Positions 1-9,093 are shown, counted from the stretch's first letter. The stretch is 64,000 nt of DNA from an uncultured Bacteroidia bacterium (GCA_902762435.1 CACWOH010000004.1:1-64000), one strand, 5' to 3'. Numbers and translations are program-made. The notes: generated by a model from the sequence alone, not told the origin.

Positions 1-33
1 GATGTCGATGACCTGGTCATAATAAAGCGACAT
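1..33 (-). CDS. N-terminus of a gene cut by the window edge
   Basis: An open frame on the minus strand runs off the left edge. From the ATG at 33-31 it reads MSLYYDQVIDI. An in-frame ATG at 57-55 would add eight residues (MFQCKTRK). It follows the phosphatase gene that ends at 87 on the same strand, so it may be the next gene of that operon. An imperfect hairpin (arms near 59-66 and 75-82) lies between the two genes and lacks a clear T-run. Eleven residues are too few to name a family. Confidence 0.25.
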   Translation of the reverse strand, partial: MSLYYDQVIDI

Positions 34-86
34 CTTACGTGTCTTACATTGAAACATGTTAACTCTTAGTTGTGAGTCAACTTTTT

Positions 87-884
87 TCAGTTAAAGACAT
101 ACTTATTCGGTTCGCCGTCCGGCAGATGGCAGTGGACGGCGGCCAACAGGGCGCCGAGGCTGTCCGGCCGGTTGGCCGCGAGCACCAGCGACGGCTTCTC
201 CAGCGAGGGCGGCAGGCCGTTCCAGCCGGCGATGCGGCCGCCCGCCTCGTGCAGGACCAGCATCGCGGCGGCATAGTCCCAGGGCTGCAGGCGCATCTCG
301 AAAAAGAGCTCGATCACGCCGGAGGCCAGCAGGCAGAGTTCAAGGGCCGCGGAGCCCCAGCGGCGGATGTCGTTGCACTGCATATAGACGTCATAGATGA
401 TGTCCGAGCAGGCCTTGGCGTTCTCCTTGCAATAGAGGCTGAGCGCCGTGCACAGGATCCCGTCGGCGAAGGGGCGGTCGGACACGTGGATGGAATGGCC
501 GTTGCACCACGCGCCCTTGCCCAGTTCGGCGGAATACAGTTCGCCGCGCCCCGGGCTGTACACGACCCCCAGCTGCAACCTTCCCTTGCGCGCCAGCGCC
601 ACGGAGATGCAGCAGTCCGCGATGCCGCGGGAATAGTTCGCGGTACCGTCGATGGGGTCGATGATCCACACGTACTCCTCGTCCAGGTCGCGGAAATCCT
701 CCTCCTCGCAGAGGAAACCGCAGCCCGGCAGCAGGGCGGCGAGCCGTTCCGTGAGGAAATGCTGGACGGCGAGGTCCGACGAGGTGACGAGGTTCACGCG
801 CCCGTCCTTCTGCATCACGGTGAAATGGTCCGTGGCCATCAGCGCGGACGCCTCCTTGACGATATCGATTACTTCCTGTAGCAT
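87..884 (-). CDS. Inositol monophosphatase family protein
   Basis: This 265-residue protein has the layout of the IMPase/CysQ/FBPase superfamily of Mg-dependent, Li-sensitive phosphatases. The metal site is visible as E60-E62, the DPIDGT motif at 76-81 and the PWDYAA motif at 201-206, followed by a glycine-rich segment. The open frame continues upstream to 1061, but that extension has no family resemblance and runs into the divergent gene, so the ATG at 884 is chosen. Length fits the family. The substrate cannot be told: inositol-1-phosphate, 3'-phosphoadenosine-5'-phosphate or a sugar phosphate are all possible. The gene diverges from the aminopeptidase P gene with 58 bases between the starts. 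Confidence 0.88.
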   Translation of the reverse strand: MLQEVIDIVKEASALMATDHFTVMQKDGRVNLVTSSDLAVQHFLTERLAALLPGCGFLCEEEDFRDLDEEYVWIIDPIDGTANYSRGIADCCISVALARKGRLQLGVVYSPGRGELYSAELGKGAWCNGHSIHVSDRPFADGILCTALSLYCKENAKACSDIIYDVYMQCNDIRRWGSAALELCLLASGVIELFFEMRLQPWDYAAAMLVLHEAGGRIAGWNGLPPSLEKPSLVLAANRPDSLGALLAAVHCHLPDGEPNKYVFN

Positions 885-905
885 CGCACTCCTGGGTTTG
901 TTCCG

Positions 906-913
906 CGAAGATA
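906..913 (-). promoter_or_regulatory. Possible -7 box for the IMPase-like gene
   Basis: On the minus strand this reads TATCTTCG, one mismatch from the Bacteroidota -7 consensus TAnnTTTG, and ends 21 bases before the ATG at 884. No convincing -33 TTTG was seen at the right distance. Confidence 0.35.
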
Positions 914-926
914 CGCAGAAAAATGC

Positions 927-934
927 TATCTTTG
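927..934 (+). promoter_or_regulatory. -7 promoter box (TATCTTTG), near-leaderless
   Basis: This is a perfect match to the Bacteroidota -7 consensus. Only eight bases separate it from the ATG at 943. Transcription normally starts about four to seven bases after this box, so the mRNA leader should be only a few bases long. The divergent -7 candidate at 906-913 overlaps the place where a -33 element would lie. Confidence 0.65.
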
Positions 935-942
935 TATTTACT

Positions 943-2355
943 ATGTTTGACAAAGAAGTATATATCGCACGCCGGAAGGCGCTGCTGGAGCGCCTCGCGG
1001 GGCAGAAGGGCATCGCCCTCTTCCTCGGCAACGTGGAGGCTCCCGCCCAGTACAAGGACAACTGCTACAAATGGCGCCAGGACAGCAACTGGCTGTATTT
1101 CTTCGGCATCGACGAGCCCCGCTTCGCCGCCACCGTGGACCTGGAAAGCGGCGAAGAGACCCTCTATGCCGACGACTTCGAGATCGACGACATCATCTGG
1201 ATGGGCCCGATGCCCACCGTGCGCTCCCTCGCGGACCGCTGCGGCGTGGCGAAGACCGCCCCGTACGACGCCCTCGGCGCAGCGCTGAAGGGCCGTCAGG
1301 TCCACTTCCTGCCGGCCTCGCGCTACTACAACCGGATGAAGCTCGGCGCCCTGCTGGGACTCGATCCCGCCGAGACCACCTCCGCCGGCAAGGCCGGCTG
1401 CGCGAAGGCCTCCGAAGCGCTGGTGCGCGCCGTCATCGGCCTGCGCCTGGTCAAGGAACCGCTCGAGATCGCCTGCATCGACGATGCCTGCGCCCTCGGC
1501 TACGAGATGCACACGGCCGCCCGCCGCGGCATCCGCATCGGCCGCATCGAACAGGAGATCGTGGGCGAAATGGAAGGCATCTCCCTCGCGAAGGGCTGGG
1601 GCACCAGCTTCCCGACCATCCTCACCCAGCACGGCGAGATCTTCCACTGCCACAGCCACGCCCTCCCCGTGGAGCCGGGCAAGCTGATGGTCGTGGACGC
1701 CGGCGTGGAGAGCAACGAGCACTACGCCTCCGACTTCACCCGCACCTACCCGACCACGGGCAGCTTCACGCGGATGCAGCGCGATATCTACCAGACCGTT
1801 TATGAGTGCAACGAGCTGGCGTTCAATATGGTACGCCCGGGCGTCGCCTACCGCGACGTGCACCTGGCCGCCGTCACGCACATGCTGGACAACCTGAAGC
1901 AGCTCGGACTCGTGAACGGCGACGTGGCGGAAATGGCCGTCGACGGCATCGCCGGCCTGTTCATGCCGCACGGCCTGGGCCACAACATGGGCTTGGACGT
2001 CCACGACATGGAGGACCTGGGCGAGAACCTGGTGGGCTACGACGACGACCAGACCCGTTCGCCGCAGCTCGGCCTGGGCAGCCTGCGCATGGCCCGCCGC
2101 CTGCAGCCGGGCAACGTGATCACCGACGAGCCGGGCATCTACTTCATCCCCGCGCTCATCGAACAGTGGAAACGCGAGGGAACGGACGGCGGCCGCGTGA
2201 ATTACACCCGCCTGGAGCAATACTACGACTTCGGCGGCATCCGCCTCGAAGACGACGTCCTCGTGACGCCGGACGGCGCGCGCCGGCTCGGGCCAAAGCG
2301 CCTGCCCATCGCACCGGACGAGGTCGAAGCCGTCATGCAGAAAGAGAATCAATAG
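943..2355 (+). CDS. pepP: Aminopeptidase P family (M24B) metallopeptidase
   Basis: The protein should remove an N-terminal residue in front of proline, using two metal ions in a pita-bread fold. It has 470 residues: an AMP_N-type N-terminal domain (about 1-150) and a C-terminal M24 domain. Metal ligands are visible as D253 in VVDAG, the following SDFTRTY aspartate, H343 in PHGLGHNMG, E396 in DEPG and E436 in RLEDD. The ATG at 943 is chosen because the family N-terminus (MFDKEVYIARRKALLERL) starts there; the longer frame back to 652 overlaps the divergent gene. No signal peptide, so cytoplasmic. It is followed by fabG eight bases later and then comF, a likely operon. Confidence 0.92.
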   Translation: MFDKEVYIARRKALLERLAGQKGIALFLGNVEAPAQYKDNCYKWRQDSNWLYFFGIDEPRFAATVDLESGEETLYADDFEIDDIIWMGPMPTVRSLADRCGVAKTAPYDALGAALKGRQVHFLPASRYYNRMKLGALLGLDPAETTSAGKAGCAKASEALVRAVIGLRLVKEPLEIACIDDACALGYEMHTAARRGIRIGRIEQEIVGEMEGISLAKGWGTSFPTILTQHGEIFHCHSHALPVEPGKLMVVDAGVESNEHYASDFTRTYPTTGSFTRMQRDIYQTVYECNELAFNMVRPGVAYRDVHLAAVTHMLDNLKQLGLVNGDVAEMAVDGIAGLFMPHGLGHNMGLDVHDMEDLGENLVGYDDDQTRSPQLGLGSLRMARRLQPGNVITDEPGIYFIPALIEQWKREGTDGGRVNYTRLEQYYDFGGIRLEDDVLVTPDGARRLGPKRLPIAPDEVEAVMQKENQ

Positions 2356-2363
2356 CAAGAGAT

Positions 2364-3101
2364 ATGGGTTTACTGGAAGGAAAAGTCGCCCTCATCACGG
2401 GCGCATCCCGGGGCATCGGCAAGGCCATCGCCCTGAAGTTCGCCGAAGAAGGGGCGGACATCGCATTCACGGACATCAAGATCATCGAAGATACCGTCAC
2501 GGAACTCGAGGCGCTCGGCGTCAAGGTGCGCGCCTACGCGTCCAACGCCGCCGACTTCGCCCAGACGCACCAGACCGTGGAGCAGGTCCTCGCCGACTTC
2601 GGCCGCATCGACGTGCTGGTCAACAACGCCGGCATCACCCGCGACGGCCTGATGCTCCGGATGGACGAGGCACAGTGGGACGCCGTCATCAACGTCAACC
2701 TCAAGTCCGCCTACAACTACATCCACGCCGTCACGCCCGTGATGGCGCGCCAGCGCGGGGGCAGCATCATCAACATGTCCTCCGTGGTAGGCGTCAGCGG
2801 CAATGCCGGCCAGTGCAACTACTCCGCTTCGAAGGCCGGCCTGATCGGCCTGGCGAAGTCCATCGCCAAGGAGATGGGCCCCCGCGGCATCCGCGCCAAC
2901 TGCATCGCCCCGGGCTTCATCATCTCGGATATGACCGCCGCGCTGCCCGAAGAGGTGCGCGAGGCCTGGATCAAGACCATCCCGCTGCGCCGCGGCGGCA
3001 CCCCGGAAGACGTCGCCAAGGTGGCGCTCTTCCTCGCGAGCGACCTCTCGTCGTATGTCAGCGGACAGGTCATCCACTGCTGCGGAGCGATGAACTGCTA
3101 G
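2364..3101 (+). CDS. fabG: 3-oxoacyl-[ACP] reductase
   Basis: FabG reduces 3-oxoacyl-ACP with NADPH in type II fatty acid synthesis. The 245-residue protein is a classical short-chain dehydrogenase: TGASRGIG cofactor loop at 12-19, NNAG at 87-90, N112, and the catalytic S140, Y153 and K157 (YSASK). The C-terminus ends in GQVIHCCGAM, close to the GQVIxVDGGM ending usual for FabG. The start is the ATG eight bases after the aminopeptidase stop. A general SDR cannot be wholly excluded, but the sequence is strongly FabG-like over its full length. Confidence 0.9.
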   Translation: MGLLEGKVALITGASRGIGKAIALKFAEEGADIAFTDIKIIEDTVTELEALGVKVRAYASNAADFAQTHQTVEQVLADFGRIDVLVNNAGITRDGLMLRMDEAQWDAVINVNLKSAYNYIHAVTPVMARQRGGSIINMSSVVGVSGNAGQCNYSASKAGLIGLAKSIAKEMGPRGIRANCIAPGFIISDMTAALPEEVREAWIKTIPLRRGGTPEDVAKVALFLASDLSSYVSGQVIHCCGAMNC

Positions 3102-3104
3102 CGG

Positions 3105-3851
3105 ATGGACCCGCGACTGAACGGACTTGACTGGAAAACTTCCCTCTCGGCGCTGCTGGACCTCGTCCTGCCGAGGGTGTGCCTGGTGTGCGGCCGGCCG
3201 CTCCTTCCCCGGGAGCGCCACCTGTGCACCGAGTGCCTCGCGGACCTGCCCGAGACGCACTACGCCACCCTCGCCCGCAACCCCATGGCAGACCGTTTCA
3301 ACGCCCGCATCCGGGTGGAAGAATATGAGCCGTACGCGTATGCTGCGGCTCTTTTCCATTATCGGGCGGAGGCGGGATACAAGAAGATCCCGCAGGCCCT
3401 GAAATACCACCGCAACTTCGGCGCGGGGCGGGATTTCGCCCGCCTGCTGGGCGGCCGGCTCGCCGCTTCCCCGCTCTACGCCGACGTGGACCTGGTGGTG
3501 CCGGTGCCCCTGCACCGGACGCGGCACTGGCGGCGCGGCTACAATCAGGCGGCGGTCATCGCCCGCGAGGTGGCGCGGAGCCTGGGGGCTTCCTGCGCGG
3601 AACGCCTCCTGGAACGCCGGCGCCGCACCCGCAGCCAGGCGCGGCTCCCGGACAAGGCCGCCCGGGCCGCGAACGTGGCCGGCGCCTTTTCTGTACGAGG
3701 AGGAAACGTCCCGGCGGCCGGGCACATCCTGCTCATCGACGACGTGTTCACCACCGGCGCCACGCTGGCGGCCTGCCACGACGCCCTGCGGCACGCCTAC
3801 GGGCCGCAGGTGCGCATATCGGTCGCCACACTGGGCGTCGTCGGGGAATGA
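3105..3851 (+). CDS. comF: ComF family phosphoribosyltransferase-like protein
   Basis: ComF proteins are linked to uptake of single-stranded DNA in naturally competent bacteria and are widespread in others with unknown roles. The 248-residue protein has the N-terminal double zinc-finger (C26, C29, C41, C44) and a C-terminal type I phosphoribosyltransferase fold with the PRPP loop IDDVFTTGAT at 211-220. The basic segment RHWRRGYNQA at 140-149 is also characteristic. It starts three bases after fabG. Its stop touches the stop of the convergent NlpC/P60 gene with no bases between them. Confidence 0.88.
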   Translation: MDPRLNGLDWKTSLSALLDLVLPRVCLVCGRPLLPRERHLCTECLADLPETHYATLARNPMADRFNARIRVEEYEPYAYAAALFHYRAEAGYKKIPQALKYHRNFGAGRDFARLLGGRLAASPLYADVDLVVPVPLHRTRHWRRGYNQAAVIAREVARSLGASCAERLLERRRRTRSQARLPDKAARAANVAGAFSVRGGNVPAAGHILLIDDVFTTGATLAACHDALRHAYGPQVRISVATLGVVGE

Positions 3852-4715
3852 TTACTGGACCCGGAGCCGGTCGCCGAGCCGGAGGACGGACCTCCGGGTA
3901 AGGCCGTTCATCTCAAGCAGGGACTCCACGCTGATGCCGTATTTCTTCGCGATCTTGGCGAACGTGTCCCCGGCCCGGACCGTGTAGAATTCGGCGGACG
4001 AGGCCTCGTCGAAGCGCCAGGTACCGTCGGCGTTGAGGATGAAATCCTTGTCGCCAGGAGGCGCGACATACTGGCCGTCCTCCCCGGTGAAGGCCCAGCT
4101 GCCGTCCGGGAAGAGCACCAGGGCGCGCTCCTGCACGGCATTGAGGGCGGAATCCCGCGCCGCGCCCGTCCGGTCCCCGATCAGTTCCTTGAGGCTGAAC
4201 CGGGCCCGGTGCGTCCGCTCCTCGGGCGGGAAGTCCGGCAGGATGCGCCGCACGCCGATGAAGCGCTGGGCGTAGTACGGCTCGTCGATGTGCGAGATGG
4301 TCACACCCGAGCTGCTCGCGTGGATGAAGGTGAAACTCTTCGCCAGGCTGTCCGCGGCGATGAAGATGCCCACGTGTCCGGGCGTCTTCTTGCTGTTGCG
4401 GCCGCCGAAGATGATGATATCCCCTTTCTGGAACTTGTCGTAGCCGCCCCGGACCTCCCGGCCGTCGTGCGCCTGGTCGGCCGAACTGCGCGACAGCTTG
4501 TAGCCGAACTTGTTGAACACATAGCAGGTGAAGCCCGTGCAGTCGAAACTCTGCGGGCCGTTGCCGCCGTACAGGTAGGGTTTGCCCAGGTGCCGGCCCG
4601 CTTCCTTGATGATGGCGTCGGCCACCTTGCGGGGGTTCACCTGCGTCGAATCAGGTTCCTGGGCGGCGAGGGGGATCGCCGCCAGGAACAGTAAAAAGAG
4701 GATCAAGCGTTTCAC
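3852..4715 (-). CDS. Secreted NlpC/P60 endopeptidase with C-terminal LysM
   Basis: This is a probable cell-wall gamma-D-Glu-diaminopimelate endopeptidase acting in the periplasm. A signal peptide covers about 1-19 (LFLLFLAAIPLAAQ). The NlpC/P60 domain spans about 28-160 with catalytic C59 (SFDCTGF), H114 (TPGHVGIF) and H132 (FIHASSSG). A LysM peptidoglycan-binding domain occupies about 240-287 (YTVRAGDTFAKIAKKYG). The middle, 160-235, is low in recognisable motifs. The start is GTG at 4715, supported by the signal peptide. It lies 36 bases after the alcohol dehydrogenase gene on the same strand and may be co-transcribed. Confidence 0.88.
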   Translation of the reverse strand: MKRLILFLLFLAAIPLAAQEPDSTQVNPRKVADAIIKEAGRHLGKPYLYGGNGPQSFDCTGFTCYVFNKFGYKLSRSSADQAHDGREVRGGYDKFQKGDIIIFGGRNSKKTPGHVGIFIAADSLAKSFTFIHASSSGVTISHIDEPYYAQRFIGVRRILPDFPPEERTHRARFSLKELIGDRTGAARDSALNAVQERALVLFPDGSWAFTGEDGQYVAPPGDKDFILNADGTWRFDEASSAEFYTVRAGDTFAKIAKKYGISVESLLEMNGLTRRSVLRLGDRLRVQ

Positions 4716-4751
4716 GGAACGGTTCGAGCCGCAATTTGCGTACCAGTCCGC

Positions 4752-5939
4752 CTAGCCGCGGTTCGCCATGCGGTAAATGGCCACCACGTCGTCGTAGCCC
4801 AGTTTCTTCAGGCCGCCCAGGGTGATCGTCTTGCCGTGCGTGGCCTTGAAGGCCATCTCGGCGATCTCCTCCTCCGTGGCCGGACGTCCGATGAGTTCGG
4901 GCAGGTTGGCCGGCATGCCGATCCGATGGTAGAAATCCACCATCGCGGCGATGCCCGCGCGGGCCGTACGTTCCGGCGACTTGAAGTCGTTGGGCACGTC
5001 GAGCACGTTCACCGCGAACTGTGCGAAGCGCGTCGGGTTCTCCGCCAGGACATATTCCGCCCAATGGGGCCAGATGGCCGCCAGGCCGGCTCCGTGCGTG
5101 GCACCGTAGGTAGCGCTGAGCTCGTGCTCTATGCTGTGCGTGGCGAAGTCCCAGACCGAACCGCAGCCGGTCAGGTCGTTGTGCGCCAGGCTGCCCGCCC
5201 ACATGATCTGGGCGCGCAGCTGGTAATTCTCCGGATCGTCCAGCACCCGTTCGCCGCACTGCTTGACGGTGCGCATCACCGCCTCGGCCACCGCGTCGGT
5301 CAGGAGCATGTCGTCCTCGTGCGAGAAGTAACGCTCCATCGTATGCATCATCATGTCCGTCACGCCCGCCGCGGTCTGGTAAGGCGGCAGGGTGAAGGTG
5401 CGCACGGGGTTCATGATGGCGAACTTGGGCCGGCAGAGGTCGTTGCTGTAACCCCGCTTGACCATGCCGTCGTCCTTGGTGATCACGGCGGAATCGCTCA
5501 TCTCGCTGCCCGCGGCCGGGATGGTGAGCACCACGCCGAGCGGCGTGCACGCCTTCGGGACATATTTCCCGTCATAGATGTCCCAGACATCGCCGTCGTA
5601 GTGCATGCCGTAACCGATCACCTTGCAGGAATCGATGACGCTGCCGCCGCCCACCGCCAGCAGGAAGTCCACGCCCTCTGCGCGGCACAGGGAGATACCC
5701 TCATGGGCGAGGGAAAGGCGCGGATTGGGGACGACGCCGCCCAGTTCGACCCAGGCGATGCCCGCGGCATCGAGTTTTGCCTTGACAGAATCGAGCAGGC
5801 CGGAGCGGACGACGCTGCCGCCGCCGTAATGGATGAGGACCTTGGTGCCGCCGTATTTGCGGACCAGATCGGCCAGGTGGCTTTCGGAATCCTTGCCGAA
5901 AGCCACCTCCGTGGGGGTAAAGTACTTGAAATCTACCAT
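4752..5939 (-). CDS. Iron-containing alcohol dehydrogenase
   Basis: The 395-residue cytoplasmic protein belongs to the group III, metal-dependent alcohol dehydrogenases of the BdhA/YqhD type. The nucleotide-binding region contains VGGGSVIDSCK, and the metal site is visible in AGVTDMMMHTMERYF and GATHGAGLAAIWPHW. Such enzymes reduce aldehydes with NAD(P)H in fermentation or detoxification. The frame extends to 5993, but the family N-terminus is MVDFKYFTPTEVAFG, so the ATG at 5939 is preferred. The substrate cannot be inferred. It diverges from the GH43 gene. Confidence 0.9.
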   Translation of the reverse strand: MVDFKYFTPTEVAFGKDSESHLADLVRKYGGTKVLIHYGGGSVVRSGLLDSVKAKLDAAGIAWVELGGVVPNPRLSLAHEGISLCRAEGVDFLLAVGGGSVIDSCKVIGYGMHYDGDVWDIYDGKYVPKACTPLGVVLTIPAAGSEMSDSAVITKDDGMVKRGYSNDLCRPKFAIMNPVRTFTLPPYQTAAGVTDMMMHTMERYFSHEDDMLLTDAVAEAVMRTVKQCGERVLDDPENYQLRAQIMWAGSLAHNDLTGCGSVWDFATHSIEHELSATYGATHGAGLAAIWPHWAEYVLAENPTRFAQFAVNVLDVPNDFKSPERTARAGIAAMVDFYHRIGMPANLPELIGRPATEEEIAEMAFKATHGKTITLGGLKKLGYDDVVAIYRMANRG

Positions 5940-6010
5940 ATTACAACAATTTCCTTTAAAACGAAGCAGTCCGTTTATCCCACAAGATACCAAAAATCGG
6001 CGGATTTCAG

Positions 6011-6018
6011 TATATTTG
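6011..6018 (+). promoter_or_regulatory. -7 promoter box (TATATTTG) for the GH43 gene
   Basis: A perfect TAnnTTTG match that ends 24 bases before the ATG at 6043, the usual arrangement in Bacteroidota. Confidence 0.6.
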
Positions 6019-6042
6019 TGACATCAGGACTTGAAAATCGTT

Positions 6043-7656
6043 ATGAAACGCCATCTTTTTACCTGCCTCGCCGCGGCGCTCACCGGTGCCGGACTGCTCT
6101 GCTCCGGCCTTTCCGCCGGTGCCGCCAACCCGTATCTGCCTCTCTGGGAATACATTCCGGACGGCGAACCCTATGTCTTCGAGGATCCGGACAATCCGGG
6201 ACAGTACCGGGTGTATATCTACGGTTCCCACGACATCGAGATCTCGGCTTACTGCGGCCGCAACCAGGTGGTCTGGTCCGCCCCGGTGGACGACCTGCTG
6301 CACTGGCGATACGACGGCGTAATCTTCGAGTCCCGGCTGGACGCGAACGGCAATCCCCTCAACCCCGACGGGAAGGGGGACATCCTCTACGCCCCCGACG
6401 TCGTGGAAAGGATCGCCCCGGACGGCAAGAAGACCTATTACCTGTATCCCAACACCCAGGCGGCCGGGCGCAACTCGATGATCGCCCGGGCCGACCGCCC
6501 GGACGGTCCCTTTACCGTGTGCAACTGGGACCCCAAGGACCCGAAGCGCACCGTGGGCGTGCTGGGCTTCGATCCCGGCGCCTTCATCGACGACGACGGA
6601 CGCGTCTACGGCTACTGGGGTTTCCAGCAGTCCTTCGGCGCCGAACTGGATCCGGAGACGATGTGCACAGTCAAGAAAGGAACGCAGCCCGTCCGGGACA
6701 TGGTCTCCAGCCTGCGGCAGGAGGGCGAGTTCCGCTTCTTCGAGGCCTCCTCGATCCGCAAGGTAAAAGACAAATACATCTTCGTGTACAGCCGCTGGAC
6801 GGCTGACGGCGACTTCGGCCTGCCCGAGGCGAACAACACCCTGGCCTGGGCCTGGAGCAACTCCCCGCTTGGCCCCTGGACCTACGGCGGCACCCTGATC
6901 GACGCCCGCGGACGGGATGTCGACGAGGACGGGAAGCCCATCTGGACGGCCGCGCCGGGCGGGAACACCCACGGCAGCCTCTGCGAAATAGGCGGGCAGT
7001 GGTACGTTTTCTACCACCGGCAGGCGGGCCTGGGCGGCTTTGACCGTCAGGCGATGGTGGCCCCGGTGGAAGTAAGGGTCACGGAAGGCCCCGGCGGCAA
7101 GGTGGAGATCACGGAAGGCGAATACACTTCGGAAGGATTCGAACTGGGCGGGTTGAACCCGCTGGAGCGGCACTCCGCCGGCATCGCCTGCTGGTTCACC
7201 GGTCCCCGCCCGGCCGACAAGGACAATCTGGGGAACAAATATTACGGCTCCTATATCCAGCCGTACCGTCCCGGCTGGGACGGCGAGGGCGACCCGTACG
7301 ATATTTCCATCAACCACAACCCGGTGGTGAACAACACCGCGGGTTCGGTCGTGGGTTACAAATACTTCAATTTCGACGGGCTGAAAGCCGCCCGCGCGAA
7401 GAAACTGTTCGTGCGGCTGATCCCGCAGGGCGTCAAGGGCCGCATCGTGGTGATGGCGGACCATCCGCGCCACGGCACCCGGCTCGGCGTGATCCGGCTG
7501 AAAGGAAAAACTTCCGACAGTCCCGTGCAAATGAAAGCCCGCGTCCCGAAGGCCGCCCGCCTGCAGGGGAAGCACGCCCTCTTCTTCGTGTTCGAATCCG
7601 ACACGCCCGACCGGTCGCTCTGCGAACTGGAAGATTTCGTCTTCGCCCGCCGCTAA
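6043..7656 (+). CDS. Secreted glycoside hydrolase family 43-like enzyme
   Basis: The 537-residue protein has a signal peptide (about 1-28) and a five-bladed beta-propeller region of the GH43/GH32 type over about 30-350, with repeated blade motifs such as DPGAFIDDDGRVYGYWG and GNTHGSLCEIGGQWYVFYHR. GH43 enzymes remove arabinose or xylose from plant polysaccharides with inversion. The C-terminal 180 residues look like a beta-sandwich accessory domain. The catalytic Asp/Asp/Glu set could not be assigned with certainty. The ATG at 6043 is used; an in-frame TTG at 6031 is less likely. A DUF6512 gene follows by 12 bases. Confidence 0.78.
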   Translation: MKRHLFTCLAAALTGAGLLCSGLSAGAANPYLPLWEYIPDGEPYVFEDPDNPGQYRVYIYGSHDIEISAYCGRNQVVWSAPVDDLLHWRYDGVIFESRLDANGNPLNPDGKGDILYAPDVVERIAPDGKKTYYLYPNTQAAGRNSMIARADRPDGPFTVCNWDPKDPKRTVGVLGFDPGAFIDDDGRVYGYWGFQQSFGAELDPETMCTVKKGTQPVRDMVSSLRQEGEFRFFEASSIRKVKDKYIFVYSRWTADGDFGLPEANNTLAWAWSNSPLGPWTYGGTLIDARGRDVDEDGKPIWTAAPGGNTHGSLCEIGGQWYVFYHRQAGLGGFDRQAMVAPVEVRVTEGPGGKVEITEGEYTSEGFELGGLNPLERHSAGIACWFTGPRPADKDNLGNKYYGSYIQPYRPGWDGEGDPYDISINHNPVVNNTAGSVVGYKYFNFDGLKAARAKKLFVRLIPQGVKGRIVVMADHPRHGTRLGVIRLKGKTSDSPVQMKARVPKAARLQGKHALFFVFESDTPDRSLCELEDFVFARR

Positions 7657-7668
7657 ACACCAGAACCT

Positions 7669-8169
7669 ATGAAACCGCTTTCACGAAAAGAATCCATCTG
7701 GATCCCCATCGTGCTCATCGTTCTCGGCACGAGCATGCATTTCGTCCACCACCTGCCCGGATTCAACCATTTCTGGGGCTACATCTTCCCGGTCAAGGAG
7801 AGCGTGATGGCGCACATGAAGATGATTTTCTACCCCATGCTGCTCCTGGGCATCTACCTGGCCGTAACCCGGCGCGACATCCGCCGGATCGGCGCCCCCA
7901 TCCTGGGCGCCCTGGCGGTGATGCCGATGGTTGTGGCGTGCTTCTTCGCCTATTGGATTTTCGTGCGTCACGAACTGATGGCGCTGGACATCGTCATCTA
8001 CATCGCCGCGATGGTCGGCGCCATCCATCTGGCCCTGCGCTGGAGCTCGAACCGCTTCATACAGAAATGGTGGCCGCTGTGGCTGGTGCTGATTGCGGCC
8101 GTCATCGTCCTGACCGGGGTATTGACCTACCACGCCCCGGACTGGATCATTTTCGAAGATATGGGGTGA
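7669..8169 (+). CDS. DUF6512 family integral membrane protein
   Basis: This 166-residue protein has about five hydrophobic segments (near 9-26, 48-64, 74-95, 100-120 and 138-155) and little else. The N-terminal pattern HFVHHLPGFNHFWGYIFPVKESV with a following AHMKMIFYP resembles the DUF6512 family, whose members are small membrane proteins without a known function. It probably shares a transcript with the GH43 gene, although nothing else ties the two together. It converges on the esterase-like gene with eight bases between stops. Confidence 0.7.
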   Translation: MKPLSRKESIWIPIVLIVLGTSMHFVHHLPGFNHFWGYIFPVKESVMAHMKMIFYPMLLLGIYLAVTRRDIRRIGAPILGALAVMPMVVACFFAYWIFVRHELMALDIVIYIAAMVGAIHLALRWSSNRFIQKWWPLWLVLIAAVIVLTGVLTYHAPDWIIFEDMG

Positions 8170-8177
8170 TTCCCCTG

Positions 8178-9071
8178 CTATTCAGCCTGTTGGGAGAGCC
8201 AGATCTCCAGGTCGTGCATCCAGGCCGCCCGATAGGCGAAGTCTTCGTGGTCAGCCCAGCCGTGCCCGCCTTCCGGGTAAATGTGCAGGGCGGCCGATAC
8301 ACCGTTGGCTCTTAAGGCTTCGTAATACCGCAGGCTGTTCTCGCACGGGACCACCCGGTCGTCGGAGTTGGCCATGATGAACGCGGGCGGGGTACTGGGG
8401 GTCACCTGCTTCTCGTTGCTGTATGTCTCCACCAGCTCCTTCGACGGGTTCTGCCCCAGCAGATTACGGCCGGAGCCGCTGTGCGTGTAAGCCGGATCCA
8501 TCGTGATGACCGGATAGAAAAGGATCTGGAAATCCGGGCGTTGTTCCGGTTCCGCGTAGTGCGTGGCAGCCGTCGAGGCGAGGTGGCCTCCCGCCGAGCA
8601 GCCGGCGATGCCCAACTTCCTGAAACCGTATTCGTCCGCGTGCGCCCACAGCAGGCGCATCGCCTCGTGCACGTCGTCCAGCGGGACTTCATAATGTCCG
8701 TTCGGCAGACGGTACTTCAGCACCGCATACACGATGCCCCGGTCCGTGAACCACTTAGAGTTGGCGTAACCTTCCGTCTTGTCCCAGACATCGACGTACC
8801 CGCCGCCGGGGCAGACGAGGAGGGCCAGCCCGTTGGGCTTTTCGGGCAGGAACAGGGCCAGGGTGGGCTGGGTGACGTTGGAAACGTGGTTGCCGAAGTC
8901 ACGCTCTTCGCCGGTCAGTCCGTTGTCCGTCGGGGCCCCGTCAGGCCAGAGGGCAAACAGCACGTCCGGCTGGGGGAAATGGAACACCGGGCGCACGACT
9001 GCGCTGCCGGGCTGGGCCAGGGCCAGGGCGCCGGAAAGCAGCAGCGACGCGAACAAAATCAACTTTTTCAT
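8178..9071 (-). CDS. Secreted alpha/beta hydrolase, acetyl esterase-like
   Basis: A signal peptide covers about 1-20. The catalytic triad of the alpha/beta fold is visible as S159 in GCSAGGH, D238 in NSDDRVV and H270 in EGGHGW, with the oxyanion segment CPGGGY at 87-92. The sequence resembles acetylxylan esterases and carbohydrate esterases found beside plant-polysaccharide enzymes in Bacteroidales, which fits a periplasmic role in deacetylating hemicellulose fragments. The substrate is inferred only from this resemblance. The ATG at 9071 is chosen over the longer frame (9158) because of the signal peptide. It follows a lipoprotein gene by 22 bases. Confidence 0.82.
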   Translation of the reverse strand: MKKLILFASLLLSGALALAQPGSAVVRPVFHFPQPDVLFALWPDGAPTDNGLTGEERDFGNHVSNVTQPTLALFLPEKPNGLALLVCPGGGYVDVWDKTEGYANSKWFTDRGIVYAVLKYRLPNGHYEVPLDDVHEAMRLLWAHADEYGFRKLGIAGCSAGGHLASTAATHYAEPEQRPDFQILFYPVITMDPAYTHSGSGRNLLGQNPSKELVETYSNEKQVTPSTPPAFIMANSDDRVVPCENSLRYYEALRANGVSAALHIYPEGGHGWADHEDFAYRAAWMHDLEIWLSQQAE

Positions 9072-9093
9072 ATAAGTGCGTAATTGATAATAA

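Noticed and set aside
391-2358. A 655-codon open frame on the minus strand across the phosphatase and aminopeptidase genes
   Set aside because: It runs antisense to a clear M24 enzyme, is low in complexity (Ala, Val, His, Gly) as GC-rich shadow frames are, and shows no family motif.
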